From NCBI RefSeq assembly GCF_001039355.2, contig NW_019775536.1, positions 856,322-920,321 on the forward strand: 64,000 nt of DNA, written 5' to 3'. Made by a program: the position numbers and the translations under genes. Position 1 is the stretch's first letter. The number at the start of each line of letters is the position of its first letter. Shown in pieces: positions 34,601 to 44,241 of the stretch. The notes beneath the pieces were generated by a model. The model made no database searches. It saw only the letters and a list, made by a program, of their open reading frames with translations, and had not been told where the DNA came from. Origin of the DNA: Lingula anatina. Its lineage: Eukaryota > Brachiopoda > Lingulata > Lingulida > Lingulidae.

Positions 34601-36956
34601 ATAATCTCAACTCGATCCATTTTTATTTTGGGCTTTGTCGGTGCTTGGGTCTAGGTGTGGCGCTCGTCGTAATGCACCCTTGTCCAAAATTGGTAAAATT
34701 AAAGGCTAAATATCTCCCAAACCGAAGGAATTATGGGAATTATTATATAGATAGCTGACCGAATGCCATTGGACTTGACCTTTGACCTTTATTTCAAGGT
34801 GAAAGGGACCAAAATTTTCTAAAAATGGGAATCTTTTGTCAAAAAATTATTTGTGCCGATTTTCAGAACTACACAGACGTAACCTATAATACTATGGGCA
34901 GGTGTTATCCATATCCTTGAGTTTGGGGTCAATCGGTGCCTTTTCAAAAAAGTACAACATGGTGGTGAAAATAAAATGTGAACTACGGTAATATGCCTTG
35001 CAATTTTGAACGTTGGGATAAGATAACATAAGGCTGAGCGAGGGGCTGACAACTTCCGGTCCAAAATGACATAATTTCATGAAATTCGAACATTTGGAAT
35101 ATCTGAGCACCTCCCATTTCATGAATTTCAACCAAAATGATCCTTTCGTTCTTTCAAAACTGGCAGAGATAGACCCATTGTGACTTATTAAACTTGAATA
35201 GAAAGTCATATACTGGCTATCTAACTGTGACCTTGAAATTGACCTTTGACCTACTTTTCACCATGAACTGAACTTTGAAACATTTAAGTCCTTTATATCT
35301 CCAAATCTGGCAAAGATAGGCCCATAGTTACTATTCAACTTGAATAGGAATTCATATAATGGAAATCTAACTGTGACCTTTAAATTGACCATTGGCCTAT
35401 ATTTTTCACCATGAACTAAACTTTGCAACATTTCTATCCATACATCTCCAAAACTGGCAGAGATATGCCCTATTGAACTTGAATAGGAAATCATATACTG
35501 GCAATCTAACTGTGCCATGACCTTAAAATTAACCTTTGACTTACTTTTCACTTTGAACTGAATTGAGCAACTATTTCGTCCCTTATATCTTCAAAACAGG
35601 CAGAGATTACTATTCAACTTAAGAAGAAAGTTATACATTGGCAATCTGAGACCTTGAAATTGACCATTAACCTACTTTTCACTACATGTATGAACTGAAC
35701 TTTGCAAAATTTCCGTCCCTTATATCTCCAAAACTGGCGGAGATACCTACATAGTTACTATTGAAGTTGAATAGGAAGTCCTATGCTGGCTATCTTACTG
35801 TGACCTTGATATTGCCCTTTGGCCTTCTTTTTACCATGTACTGTACTTTGCAACTTTTCTATCCCTTATATCTCGAAAACTGGCAGAGATATGCCCATAG
35901 TTACTACTGAGCTTTAATAGGAAATTATATACGGGTAATCTGTGACCTTGAAATGGACCTTTGAACTACTTTTCATCATGAACTGAACTTTGCAACTTTT
36001 CCGTTCCTCATATCTCCAAAACTGGCAGGGATATGCCCATAGTTACTATTGAACTTTAATAGGACGTCATATACGGGCAATCTGTGAAGTTTTAAATAGA
36101 CCTACTTTTCGCCATGAACCGCACTTAACAAATTTGGAATGAACTTCCAATTTTCCCCATGATTTTATTATAAATTGTATTTTCAATAAAAATATTGATA
36201 ACTATTGTTTTCATGCATTTTGTAGAGCTTGTCAAGCACAACATTGGAGGTGGTGTCTCTTTTTTATTTTCCATACGAAAGAGCTTACTCCAGCTGGTGG
36301 TACTATACCCGGAGACGGTATTGCCTCTCTGATCCTCTAGTAAATGAATATATAAAAGGATAAAGGGATAAACAGCCAACATTGTCATTGCCATTTTCTC
36401 TATGGAAAAAAGTTCATAAGACTGCATTTAGACATATTGCTCCTTTCTCACAAACATTTTATATTTTGGCGATGATAGGCCTGTTTACAAAGTGGATAGA
36501 ACATGCAACACTTCAAAAACAGACTGCAAGTTTACAATGTGCACGAAGTAACAAAAACTTTCCGAAAATTTATTTTGACTTTTGGAAGCCTGCGAGAGAA
36601 ATGCTAATTTTCAAAGTAGCGTTTTGAGAAATGTATGTAGTTCTTTTAGAAATAAGACAACTTAGAATGACTGCTTTACGACTGAGATCAAATGGGCAGA
36701 TAGAAGGATGTACATGTAAGGTAAGTAGGCCTATAATGACGCAGGTACTCAGATATAATGTATAAGGCAATGTGAGGTCTTGGAATATGGACTGACTAGT
36801 ACTTCAATTAGCTATGAGACCTCTGATCTCTAACGTCTAATCTCTTATCTCGAGAACTTTCCTGTTGTTGTAGTGTCTTTGTAGTCACAAATGTTTTCAG
36901 AAGCAATTTTTGTAAGGTCATCGGCCAAGACCGTGTCACAGCTCTCTATCTCTCTT

Positions 36957-36998
<42 letters not shown>

Positions 36999-37345
36999 GC
37001 GCCTATTCATATGCATTCTACAACTTTCTTCTTTCACCCCTCCACAAAGACACTCAGGCTTCCTATCTTGTATTACTTCCATCTCTCACCTAGCGTACTG
37101 GGATGTTCTGCACAGTCTTCCACCACCGTTGGCTGAGTCTTTATGCTTTTGTCGGGATCGTTATCGAATCCACCGCGGGATGGGGAGTTCTTCCGGATAT
37201 CAAGCAGTTTTTTCTGTAGCTGAACACCACCAGGTCGCAATAAGTACAGCCCAGTGAGGAGTATCTGCGCACCCAACAGACAGTACAAGACGATAAACAT
37301 GTGTTTTTGTGGCAGTCTGCGAGAGACTACTCGGACTGGTTCCAT
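25021..37345 (-). CDS. B4GALT: Beta-1,4-galactosyltransferase family enzyme (GT7), 7 exons, 338 aa
   Basis: Joined exons: 37090-37345, 34105-34213, 26972-27095, 26614-26801, 25746-25868, 25538-25633, 25021-25141 (1017 nt, 339 codons with the stop). It is a type II Golgi protein with a short cytoplasmic end and a membrane anchor at about 16-36. Catalytic motifs: HKVAIIIPYRDR at the start of exon 3, AGVGTWNKGRVMNAGF (164-179), metal-binding FHDVDLVPEDDRN with DVD at 195-197, and WGWGGEDDD (255-263). The family transfers Gal or GalNAc from UDP-sugar to terminal GlcNAc. The residue aligned with Tyr289 of B4GALT1 is Leu232 (FLVGG), which predicts GalNAc use. Exon 2 occurs twice in the window (also 27868-27976), interpreted as two alleles in unmerged contigs. 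All phases agree with either copy. Confidence 0.9.
25312..25442. mobile_element. Short MITE with AAGCCC ends
   Basis: 131 bp in the last intron of the B4GALT-like gene. Ends AAGCCCGATGCACACTC and CAGTGTGCGTTGGGCTT pair with about three mismatches. Confidence 0.6.
25538..25633 (-). CDS. B4GALT: B4GALT-like gene, exon 6
   Basis: Encodes residues 267-298, with LIHGGRDKNPR in place of the family's usual RHSRDKKN-type stretch. The acceptor is CTCCAAG and the donor GTAGGC. Confidence 0.85.
25746..25868 (-). CDS. B4GALT: B4GALT-like gene, exon 5 (WGWGGEDDD motif)
   Basis: Encodes residues 226-266, RTRYTFLVGGVMNFPRED to WGWGGEDDDMAQ. It contains the donor-selecting Leu232. The acceptor is TATCTAG and the donor GTGAGA. 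Confidence 0.9.
26614..26801 (-). CDS. B4GALT: B4GALT-like gene, exon 4 (DVD motif)
   Basis: Encodes residues 164-225, with AGVGTWNKGRVMNAGF and FHDVDLVPEDDRN (metal-binding DVD). The acceptor is ACGTAG and the donor GTAACC. Phase 0 in, 2 out. Confidence 0.9.
26860..26962. repeat. (CT)n tracts beside a B4GALT-like exon
   Basis: Two long (CT)n blocks separated by a short TTATAATATT segment. The right-hand one ends nine bases from the exon 3 donor. Confidence 0.9.
26972..27095 (-). CDS. B4GALT: B4GALT-like gene, exon 3
   Basis: Encodes residues 122-163, RHKVAIIIPYRDRLQHLKMQ to LFVVEQ, the nucleotide-binding start of the GT7 domain. The acceptor is TATTCAG. The donor GTAATA is followed by long (GA)n tracts. 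Confidence 0.9.
27400..27540. mobile_element. Hairpin MITE, about 58-bp arms (copy A)
   Basis: Arms CCCGTAGCTTGAAAGCATCG and GATGCTTTCGAGTTACGGG extend inward to GTCTCGATTCC / GGAATCGAGAC around a short centre. The allelic copy is at 33625-33764. Confidence 0.75.
27868..27976 (-). CDS. B4GALT: B4GALT-like gene, exon 2, second (allelic) copy
   Basis: Same exon as 34105-34213, with VGLIRIDLNVSTDL in place of VGRIRIDLNVTTDL (Leu/Arg and Ser/Thr). It is intact, with the same splice sites. It lies in the contig that carries exons 3-7. It is read as the other haplotype and not as a second exon of the mRNA: joining both copies (phase 2 to phase 1) would shift the frame. Confidence 0.75.
28641..30790 (-). 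mobile_element. L2/CR1-type LINE, 5'-truncated and internally deleted
   Basis: The minus strand encodes an apurinic-type endonuclease (29946-30782; LQFFLIYRPPNNP, LIIAGDFNIHVDN, SDHSLIEF), then the start of reverse transcriptase (LFNTSLQSGVVPGCFKK ... NYRP). It then jumps from the QSAY region directly to the C-terminal LQSVQNAAARLLTKT ... LFELHWLPVRQRI block, so most of the RT catalytic core is missing. There is a frameshift near 29970. The 3' end is an (ATT)n tail at 28641-28670, as in L2/CR1 elements. It is present in only one of the two haplotype copies. Confidence 0.85.
31022..31185 (-). mobile_element. Copy of the CAGGGGCGG MITE family, degraded ends
   Basis: The minus strand contains GAAGGGGCGGATTGAGGCCG, GTCTTCTGGGTCTTCC and ATAATTTGGAATA, the same blocks as 41390-41544 and 42981-43141. 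Confidence 0.65.
31411..31556. repeat. Two-copy 73-bp direct repeat
   Basis: AATAAAGCTGCTATTCAAAC starts at 31411 and 31484, and a partial third copy at 31557. It lies within the insertion found in one haplotype. Confidence 0.85.
32545..33140. repeat. Tandem array, about 162-bp unit
   Basis: GCTGATTTTCGAACTT-type blocks recur near 32719, 32879 and 33041, with a more diverged unit before. Each is followed by CAAAAGGTAAAACGG and CACTTATCGTGTTATCGGTG. It ends at a CGACGACGACGG stretch. Confidence 0.75.
33375..33375. other. Single-base assembly gap (N)
   Basis: One N between CAGAAGCAATTTTT and TCAGTAATGATAAAAGG. The left flank equals the end of the second copy and the right flank equals the start of the first copy. 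Confidence 0.9.
33625..33764. mobile_element. Hairpin MITE (copy B)
   Basis: Allelic counterpart of 27400-27540, with one base fewer in the central C-run. Confidence 0.75.
34105..34213 (-). CDS. B4GALT: B4GALT-like gene, exon 2 (copy in the same contig as exon 1)
   Basis: Encodes VGRIRIDLNVTTDLNEQ ... EWKPSKCKS, the region before the catalytic domain with a conserved Cys. The acceptor is ATAACAG and the donor GTAGGT. Phase 1 in, 2 out. Confidence 0.85.
35010..36120. repeat. Tandem array, about 145-bp unit, 7-8 copies
   Basis: The block ATCTCCAAAACTGGCAGAGA recurs near 35157, 35305, 35450, 35596, 35733, 35880 and 36022. Each is followed by CCCATAGTTACTATTGAACT, TGACCTTGAAATTGACC and CACCATGAACTGAACTTTGC. 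Present only in haplotype copy B. Confidence 0.8.
36960..36996. repeat. (CT)n(CA)n microsatellite
   Basis: Compound dinucleotide repeat in intron 1 of the B4GALT-like gene. Confidence 0.85.
37090..37345 (-). CDS. B4GALT: B4GALT-like gene, exon 1 (cytoplasmic end, membrane anchor, stem)
   Basis: Encodes residues 1-85: MEPVRVVSRRLPQKH, then a hydrophobic anchor and a hydrophilic stem. The donor is CTAG|GTGAGA, phase 1. Confidence 0.8.
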
Positions 37346-39288
37346 CCTGATATATAATCAAATATGATTTTTAAAAATCAAGAAAGAAAAAATTTGGTAA
37401 CTGCTACCGGTATGTTTGTATATTCTCCCGTTGTATCCTAGCTGACTCGGATGTGTCCGTGTAACAATTGCAGTGGTAGTGTGATACCAATCACTGAAAA
37501 CACTGGTTTTTGTAAATCATATTGGTATCCTTACATCCGGGAACTACCATGGCCCCTTAACCTTCCTTCTCCCTTTTCTTAATAGTTTCTGCAGGTGATT
37601 TAGGGAGGGGCGCACTGCCTGCAGCTTTGACTGGTGGATTATTACATAATTAAGTGAAAAAGGTCATTGTGGCACGGTTGTTACTCACATACCAGCGAGT
37701 CTTTTTACCACTTCCTGGTTAGCCACAGCACGATCAAGTGGGCAGCACTGTATAGAAGTATTAGACCAGGAGGTGAACCGTACCTGTACTCGGGAAATCT
37801 TTAGAATAACAATCGTCTGCATCAGCTATACAGGTCTAATTGATTCGCGGTTTGTTGAGTTTGAAGGGTGTTTCCTTTTTTCAAGTCCTAGCCCTGGACG
37901 CGATCGTTGTAGGCAACGCTTGTAAATTGTTTTTAGATGATATACTCCCTTATCATAACAGTTTCACTCTAATGAATGATTTAAAATGTGAAACCAGTGC
38001 TTTTTAATTCTAGAGGATTTTTTCGATAAATTGATTGTACAACCAACGAGTAAATTGAGCATAGCAAAAAAATCAAAGTCACATTTTATAATTTGACACA
38101 ATATCCTCTGGATTGGGGAACGCATCAGTATATCAACCCTCTGCTTATTCATCGCAAAAAAATCAGTTCAATTAGCCCCAAACTCAGTTTTACTGCTGCT
38201 CTCTTCGCCCTGTACTTCTTTCGGTGTCAAGGCGATATATTTAAGAATATGAGTGCATTAATAATGTGGTGACATTTGAATTTATTTTTGCCGGAGGATG
38301 GTGTTAATTGGCTGACAAAACACAAACTACTTATCACATACAATACTGATTTTATCTATGTTAATACTCATAATAAACCCACTGTCATAAGATGAGAAAT
38401 ATTTTCGCGTTACTGTACTTATATTTCTAATCGCTTCCGTAAAACTAGGTTACAAATAGGTCACAAATGCCATGCGTTGTCCGTATGGTGCCCTATATAT
38501 ACCTGGGGCACAAAATTGGCTATTTTTCATTATTTTTATTCTACTGTCGCTAGAATTTTTGTATGAACTTAATGTCGTTTCTCTGCTGCCCTCTTTTTGA
38601 GCGTCGTAGGCCGTAGCAATTAAGTGTAGCAATATAGTGTAGATGGCATTGAAAAGATGGACTTGGTCGGTGGACTTACGGAGATCATTGTGATGGTTGA
38701 AGTTGTTGTTCACACCCCTCCCCAATCAGTGTTTTTATTTATTTATTTATTTATTTTTTTGTTTGTTTGTTTTGGAATCACAACAGTGAATATAATTAAA
38801 ACTTAATGCTATTGACTCGTATTAAATTTGTGTGTCCCAACTGTTACCAGGTAGGACACAAAAAACGTTCAGAGTCTGCGCCGACGACTTATCAATCTTC
38901 AGATAAGCCGCACGGAGGGTGTACGACAACTGCACTGACACTGAAAAGGCTCCCGCCGTGTGATCATTTTCTAAACGAAAGCCCAATTTCCCCCGGCCTG
39001 CTCTAAAGACCACTACGTCGGAAAAATGGCACGCCACCCGTACGTGTGTACTTAATGTAATACACTATGCACTAACGTATCGTTATACTTCTTTTTACAG
39101 TGCAGTAAAACAGAAACTACAATGGCTGCTTGGGATCTTCATTATGCTCTCTTTCCCTTTTGAAAACCCTGCACTGACACAAATTAATACGTGAGATTCA
39201 ATATATATGAAAATTAAAAGCAATACATACGTCAACTCAACTTTGAAGGCCTTGCATACACAGTATACATCTTAATACAGGTTGCTTA

Positions 39289-39404
39289 CAGTGGCGAATT
39301 TAAAGGGGGTGGGGGCAAAAATTTTCGGGATCCGTGGAAGGGCCACTAAACCCCAGGCCAACAGGGGGGGACTCCCCCTTCAAATAATCCTGGATCCGCC
39401 CCTG
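39289..39404. mobile_element. 116-bp hAT-like MITE (haplotype A)
   Basis: Ends CAGTGGCGAATTTA and CTGGATCCGCCCCTG, flanked by the 6-bp direct repeat TGCTTA. Present in both haplotypes (also 45744-45859), so it is older than the split. Confidence 0.7.
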
Positions 39405-41065
39405 TGCTTAGTGGACGAACCAGCAGGTGTTGCAACCGTCACGGCAACTCTCCCTTAGCTTCATAATCCCCCCACCCCTAAACAGAAATGAACGCATACC
39501 TCAGTGAAATGACAGACGCAGAGCGTGTCCTTTCTTTTTCGGCTCCCAGTCAAATTTTCATGACAAAGTATGCCAAGGAAAGCAGTGCTATATTGTTTTC
39601 CCTCGCCCCCCCCCTTACACCCCACCCAACCCCTCCCTCCCTTAGCCACGTCCTGAGTACGCCAGTGTTCGGATCAAACGGTCGGTATTAAAATAAAACG
39701 CCTTTATTTAAGTAAAACTCTCTAACATAATTTGGTCTACATGTACAGTTATAAATTACATAGTTATTTTAAAAGACACCCCATAATATCGAAAAATCTA
39801 AAGTTAAATATAAAAGTGAGTTACATGTAAATAATACACCTAATGGTTAAGTGATACACATTTTGTTTATTTTAAAGATACTTCATGAATCAATGTATAT
39901 AAGCTATCAATAAGTTAGATCTAAATGCATATAACAAATTGATTGTATATGCATTCAAGATATTGTTCATTGTTAACATCAATTCACGCAGCTAGCTGTG
40001 CTCTTCAATGCCGCCCTAGCCGAGTTTTCTACCGTTTAAGAGTTTTCTTTTCAAAGCTCCTCAGTCGTAGGCCAGCGGGCAACCGACGGTCGAGCGACGC
40101 CAAGTAAACACGGAATTTTCCACCCACAGCTAAGAAATGGTACGGGAAAAAGACAGCATATGTATATAAGGAAAGGAAAGAGTAATAGGCAAAAACAGAG
40201 TAAAAAGATTTGTAATTTACATCTTTCTAGTTAGAAGGATGAATTAAAAAAATTAAAAACCTCCAATGAGATAAATTTGCTACATTTTACCTCGACTCTG
40301 CATCTGCATGTTTCAATTGTTTAAACAATTTTTTAGTCCACGTTCACCTGTACTTGGTGGTTTTAGGCAGTGATAAGAGACAAGGGACTTATTTTGATAA
40401 AATATTTGCGCGTCATAATCCTTTTACAATAGCCTGGAAAGATGGACCTAAGAGCCGACATCAGCACGCAGTAGACGAAGAAACTCAGCATAGGAGAGAG
40501 TGGGAAATGACGTTAGCTCTTGCTGAATAGTACATAACTATATCAATCTACTTGAAGCTACTCTTTGATAGCGTACCCTGCTCAGTCCTTAAGTTAATCC
40601 CAGCAGCTGAGCTGCAAAAACAATGGCATTGCGCGGGAGCTTTATACTATTCTATCCACGCTTTACTATAGTAAAACAAACTAAAAAACAACATTTACGA
40701 AAGCGAAGTTATGACGAACATGAAAATCTCCCAAGAGTTGTTCACAGTATTTTATTTTTTTTATCATTTTTTAAATATTTATTTATTTATTTATCTATAT
40801 GTTTATTTATTGCTTTCTATAGATTCATATTATCCCACGTTCATGTCAAATACTCAGTCCGGTAAAAGTTCAAACAAAACCTAAACAAACTATTCATCTC
40901 GACCAGAACCGAATTGTCAGCCGATGTGAAAACAAATTAGATGTTTTAATAACAGAGATCTAAAACATCAGTAGATTTTAGACAAATTGTCTAATATAAT
41001 GACTACTAAATTCTGGAGATAGCGTGATCTCTTTCGTACTCGGTGTTTTACTGCTAAAGTGATCG

Positions 41066-41345
41066 TAAGCGTGACGATTGACGTTTGTTTATATAACCCG
41101 TCAATCAAGCTGTTATCACTTGACAGCTCCTGTCAAAACTAAATGGATTTGATTGATACGCTGTCAATCAAAGGATGTAGGAAGCTTGAGTTTTACCTGT
41201 TCGACGGCTATAGTTATCAACTGCGTGATGATTTTGATTGACGTTTGTTTATAAAAACTGTCAGTCAAAGTGGTGTGCACCTGGCAGCCCCCATCAAAAT
41301 TGAAGGAAACGGTACGAATTTGATTGATGCCTGTCAATTACGAGA
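41066..41345. repeat. Tandem pair rich in TTGATTGAC motifs
   Basis: Two diverged units of about 110-120 bp, starting near 41066 and 41226. Each has GATTGACGTTTGTTTATA, a CTGTCA(G/A)TCAA stretch, a CAGC(T/C)CC(C/T)(A/G)TCAAAA block and TTGATTGAT(A/G)C. The allelic pair is at 47542-47820. Confidence 0.65.
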
Positions 41346-41389
41346 CGTATAGTAACCGGGGTAGACGACGAATTATTTTCATTTATTGT

Positions 41390-41544
41390 CAGGGGCGGAT
41401 TTAGGCCGTCTTCTGGGTCTTCTGGAAGACGGTCGGATTTTCAAGTTTACACTGTCAGCCACCTAATGTTTTCTGTTGGAAGACGGTCAGAAATGGCAGA
41501 TGGATCAACAAAGATAATTTGGAATATCTCTGGATCCGCCCCTG
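41390..41544. mobile_element. 155-bp MITE, present only in haplotype A
   Basis: Ends CAGGGGCGGATTTAG and CTGGATCCGCCCCTG with a 5-bp target duplication ATTGT. The other haplotype has the empty site with ATTGT once. Internally it holds GTCTTCTGGGTCTTC and an inverted GAAGACGGTC. Confidence 0.85.
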
Positions 41545-41837
41545 ATTGTGTTTGGCAAATTTAAAGGAAGACGTCTCGATATATACACGGCCCGATATGC
41601 AGGTCTCGCCCAATACTTTTACGTCCTCAGGAATTCTCGCACTCGTACCTAATTAGCCCACATACCGATATATTCAGTCGACAAATCACTTCAAGTGGCG
41701 CTTGGATCCATCGTTCAAGTATTAGTCGGGTGGGTTTAATTCACTGAAGTTGTTGGGTCAATATATTCAATTTCGACAGATAGATAAAGCAATCTAATAA
41801 TAATAATCAATACTAATCAAATTTATTCACAACAACA

Positions 41838-42130
41838 ATTATAATAATATTTATTTCTTGCATTCTAATTTCATACATTTCAATGCACTTTACAATCCAA
41901 ATATAGAAATTACAGCACTAAAATAGGACTTGCTTTAAAGTTTAAGGACATTTATCATAAAAATTTTTAAAAGATGAGTCTAAAGCTGACATAATTACTT
42001 TCAGATCTTATATGTAAAGGCTGTTTGTTCCACAATTTTGGTGCATTTACTTTTTGCCATTACCTTAACCTAACCTGTGTTGTTTGCCTCAGTGAACGTA
42101 TTTCAATAGAACATTTAGTGTAATAAAGGG
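41838..42130 (-). mobile_element. Probable L2-type LINE 3' remnant
   Basis: Begins at (ATA/ATT) repeats and AATATTTATTTCTTGC, like the 3' end of the LINE at 28641, followed by TTGTTCCACAATTTTGGTGC, which parallels that element's distal C-terminal coding end. Allelic copy near 48320-48600. Weak evidence. Confidence 0.4.
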
Positions 42131-42482
42131 AAACGTGCTGTGACGGTCACTGCGGATATCACCCTACTGAAATAAAACCTTTAAGTGAATTTGAATAAAA
42201 TAATGTGCCCATCGATAAATAAGCGTATTTTTACACGTGCACATGGAGATGATTGTCATAAAAGGTACTTGAAGCAGACAGGATGCATTAACGCTGGAAC
42301 GATGGATATCCTTAAAAAACATGTCCAACTATCGGTTTACACATCAACATTACAAATTGAGATTTTGTTATCTGCTAATGAGCTTTGAAAATGAGCCCTT
42401 TTCGCTACTAGGCCTGGAAGTTATAGCTACGCTATGATGCCGTCTCATAGGAGAGGTGGCCTTTGTGTTGAGTACCCTCTAG

Positions 42483-42560
42483 CAGGGTGGCAGATATTAT
42501 AGCCACATTTTCCTCATTTCCAGAAATGTCGGAAATGTGCCTATAATATCTGCCACCCTG
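42483..42560. mobile_element. 78-bp near-perfect palindrome (MITE hairpin)
   Basis: CAGGGTGGCAGATATTATAG and its reverse complement face each other around a short centre. The allelic copy at about 48962-49046 carries a small extra GGCCCTAT insertion. Confidence 0.75.
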
Positions 42561-42980
42561 TTAGAGAGAACAGCCCGAGCTGCCATCAACTACGCGGATG
42601 TAGATGCCCCTTCTCTCCGTATGTCTCTTGTCAAAGAAAATAGGTCATCTTTTGACAAAAATATCCGTGGTATAGACCTAACATTTCCCCTTTCTACCTA
42701 GTACTAGTTATTCAACGAGGCATGTAGGCAAGCGCAACGATACGTGGCGACATTAGTCGGTCTCAGCGTGAATGTGACGATTTTCACTGAATAAGTGAAT
42801 GTGTTTGGGGAGAGATGGTTCGGTCGCAATCGTACGTTGTGTCGCGCTTGTCATTTACCAGTAAACTGATAATGGCAGACTGCAGACGGCTTATGGCCAA
42901 CAGTTGAAATAATCAAACCGAAGAAACAAGCCGTTGACAGGGAAATAGGCCTACTATTACTTACATCGATTTACCCTTAT

Positions 42981-43141
42981 CAGGGGCGGATTGAGACCGT
43001 CTTCCGGGTCTTTCGGAAAACGGTCAGGTTTACATGTATCCATGTATCCATTTTCTAAGTCGGAAGACGGTCAAAAATGGAAGATGGAGAAACAAAGATA
43101 GTTTGGAAGACTGTTAGAAAATATCTCTAGATCCGCCCCTG
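42981..43141. mobile_element. 161-bp MITE of the same family as 41390-41544
   Basis: Ends CAGGGGCGGATTGAG and CTAGATCCGCCCCTG with a 5-bp target duplication CTTAT. The other haplotype lacks it as part of a larger, roughly 430-bp absence. Confidence 0.8.
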
Positions 43142-43713
43142 CTTATAAGTCAAACTGCCGCCGCCCACTGCCATCGTCCGCCAATCAAAGTAAACTGCCG
43201 GAGAACTGGCTACCAGTAGATATGATATATTTCTCACACATAATCATTTTAAATATTTAGATGTGAGCAATATATACCAGTGAATATGATATATATTGCT
43301 CACATGTAATCTTTTCAAATATCTAAATCTTTTTAAATTTATGACAATAATGCTCATCAATTACAAAGCTCGGTTACACCAGTACTGCGGCAACATTTGC
43401 CTATTTTATCTTTTATTTGCACTATGCAAAAACGACACATCTTAAGAATGTATTTTGTTTTTAATTTTAGCACTTTTTGATAGTTTATGTACATCAACGC
43501 ATTTTCCCTAGATGGAGCCACAAAGAATAAATGACACATACCGATTATAGGTTTGATATTCTAATAAAGTTCCACGATGGGAATTCAACCTTTACCTAGA
43601 ACAAAAACATTGGAGATATAGTCAAGAAAATTCTTGATGCTATAGATAAGTGTTTACGCTCGGGGCTTCATGTAAAAACTACTTTGAAAAAAGTCAAAGG
43701 TGAACTTAGACGT

Positions 43714-44241
43714 TTAAAATTTAAGATCGGTGGGTACTTGACACCCCTTAAATCTTTTCTGTCCAGGCGGAAAGAACCAGTCAAAAAGACTCTTTTTCGT
43801 ATACACTTGAGATTTTGTGGGCGTCTCATGCATTTTCTTACAGAAATCACACCATTTGACATAGGGTCCATCCATGGGCCTGGTTGTCATGTAGTGGTTC
43901 CTCCACTCCAGGTAAGGGACATACAGGGAGTCGTCATTATTCAGGCGGTGCAGGTACGCGGCCAGGGCTTTCGGGGACGGGTAATCTGCGGTGTTGATGT
44001 GCCAGTGGGGATCGACCCCAAGATTTGCATAATTAGCCCCGCCCCTAGTAACAAGAACAACGTCCATATTGACCGAACGGAAGAACTTTTCGGTGACGTA
44101 GTCTTCCGCAAGGCTGTTTTCAAAGGCCAGATAAAACTTGTGTGTTTCGTTGATGTATCTAAAACATCCAGTCGGACATTTCTTGCCACACTTTCCCAAA
44201 ATTTCAACGTCAATGTATTTCTGCAGCTCTCTGACATATAC
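43714..44241 (-). CDS. FUT: Fucosyltransferase exon 2, allelic copy A
   Basis: Encodes the same 175 C-terminal residues as 49767-50294 with at least two changes (GVDPHW for GIDPHW; HETPTK for HETTTK). Acceptor, frame and stop are intact. No exon 1 follows before the N gap at 44871, because the contig ends there. It is interpreted as the other haplotype of one gene. If it were a real tandem copy it would be a gene fragment without start or membrane anchor. Confidence 0.75.
   Translation of the reverse strand, partial: VYVRELQKYIDVEILGKCGKKCPTGCFRYINETHKFYLAFENSLAEDYVTEKFFRSVNMDVVLVTRGGANYANLGVDPHWHINTADYPSPKALAAYLHRLNNDDSLYVPYLEWRNHYMTTRPMDGPYVKWCDFCKKMHETPTKSQVYTKKSLFDWFFPPGQKRFKGCQVPTDLKF

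Larger units (their letters stand above)
33376..36911. repeat. Haplotype copy B of the galactosyltransferase exon 2 region
   Basis: Collinear with 27148-33374. It carries its own 1.9-kb insertion (about 34466-36364) and lacks the LINE-containing one. Confidence 0.8.
37346..43713. other. Intergenic between B4GALT-like and fucosyltransferase genes
   Basis: About 6.4 kb. The left part (37346-38570) is unique and should hold the B4GALT-like promoter. The rest is haplotype copy A of a segment repeated at 45029-49766. It contains MITEs, an L2 3' remnant and AT-rich spacer. Short open frames at 38822-39037 and 40623-40865 show no recognisable domain. Confidence 0.6.

Noticed and set aside
38822-39037. 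71-codon minus-strand frame (allelic copy at 45253-45492)
   Set aside because: No recognisable domain, no splice partner and no codon-level evidence; the second copy is the other haplotype, so its conservation is not independent.
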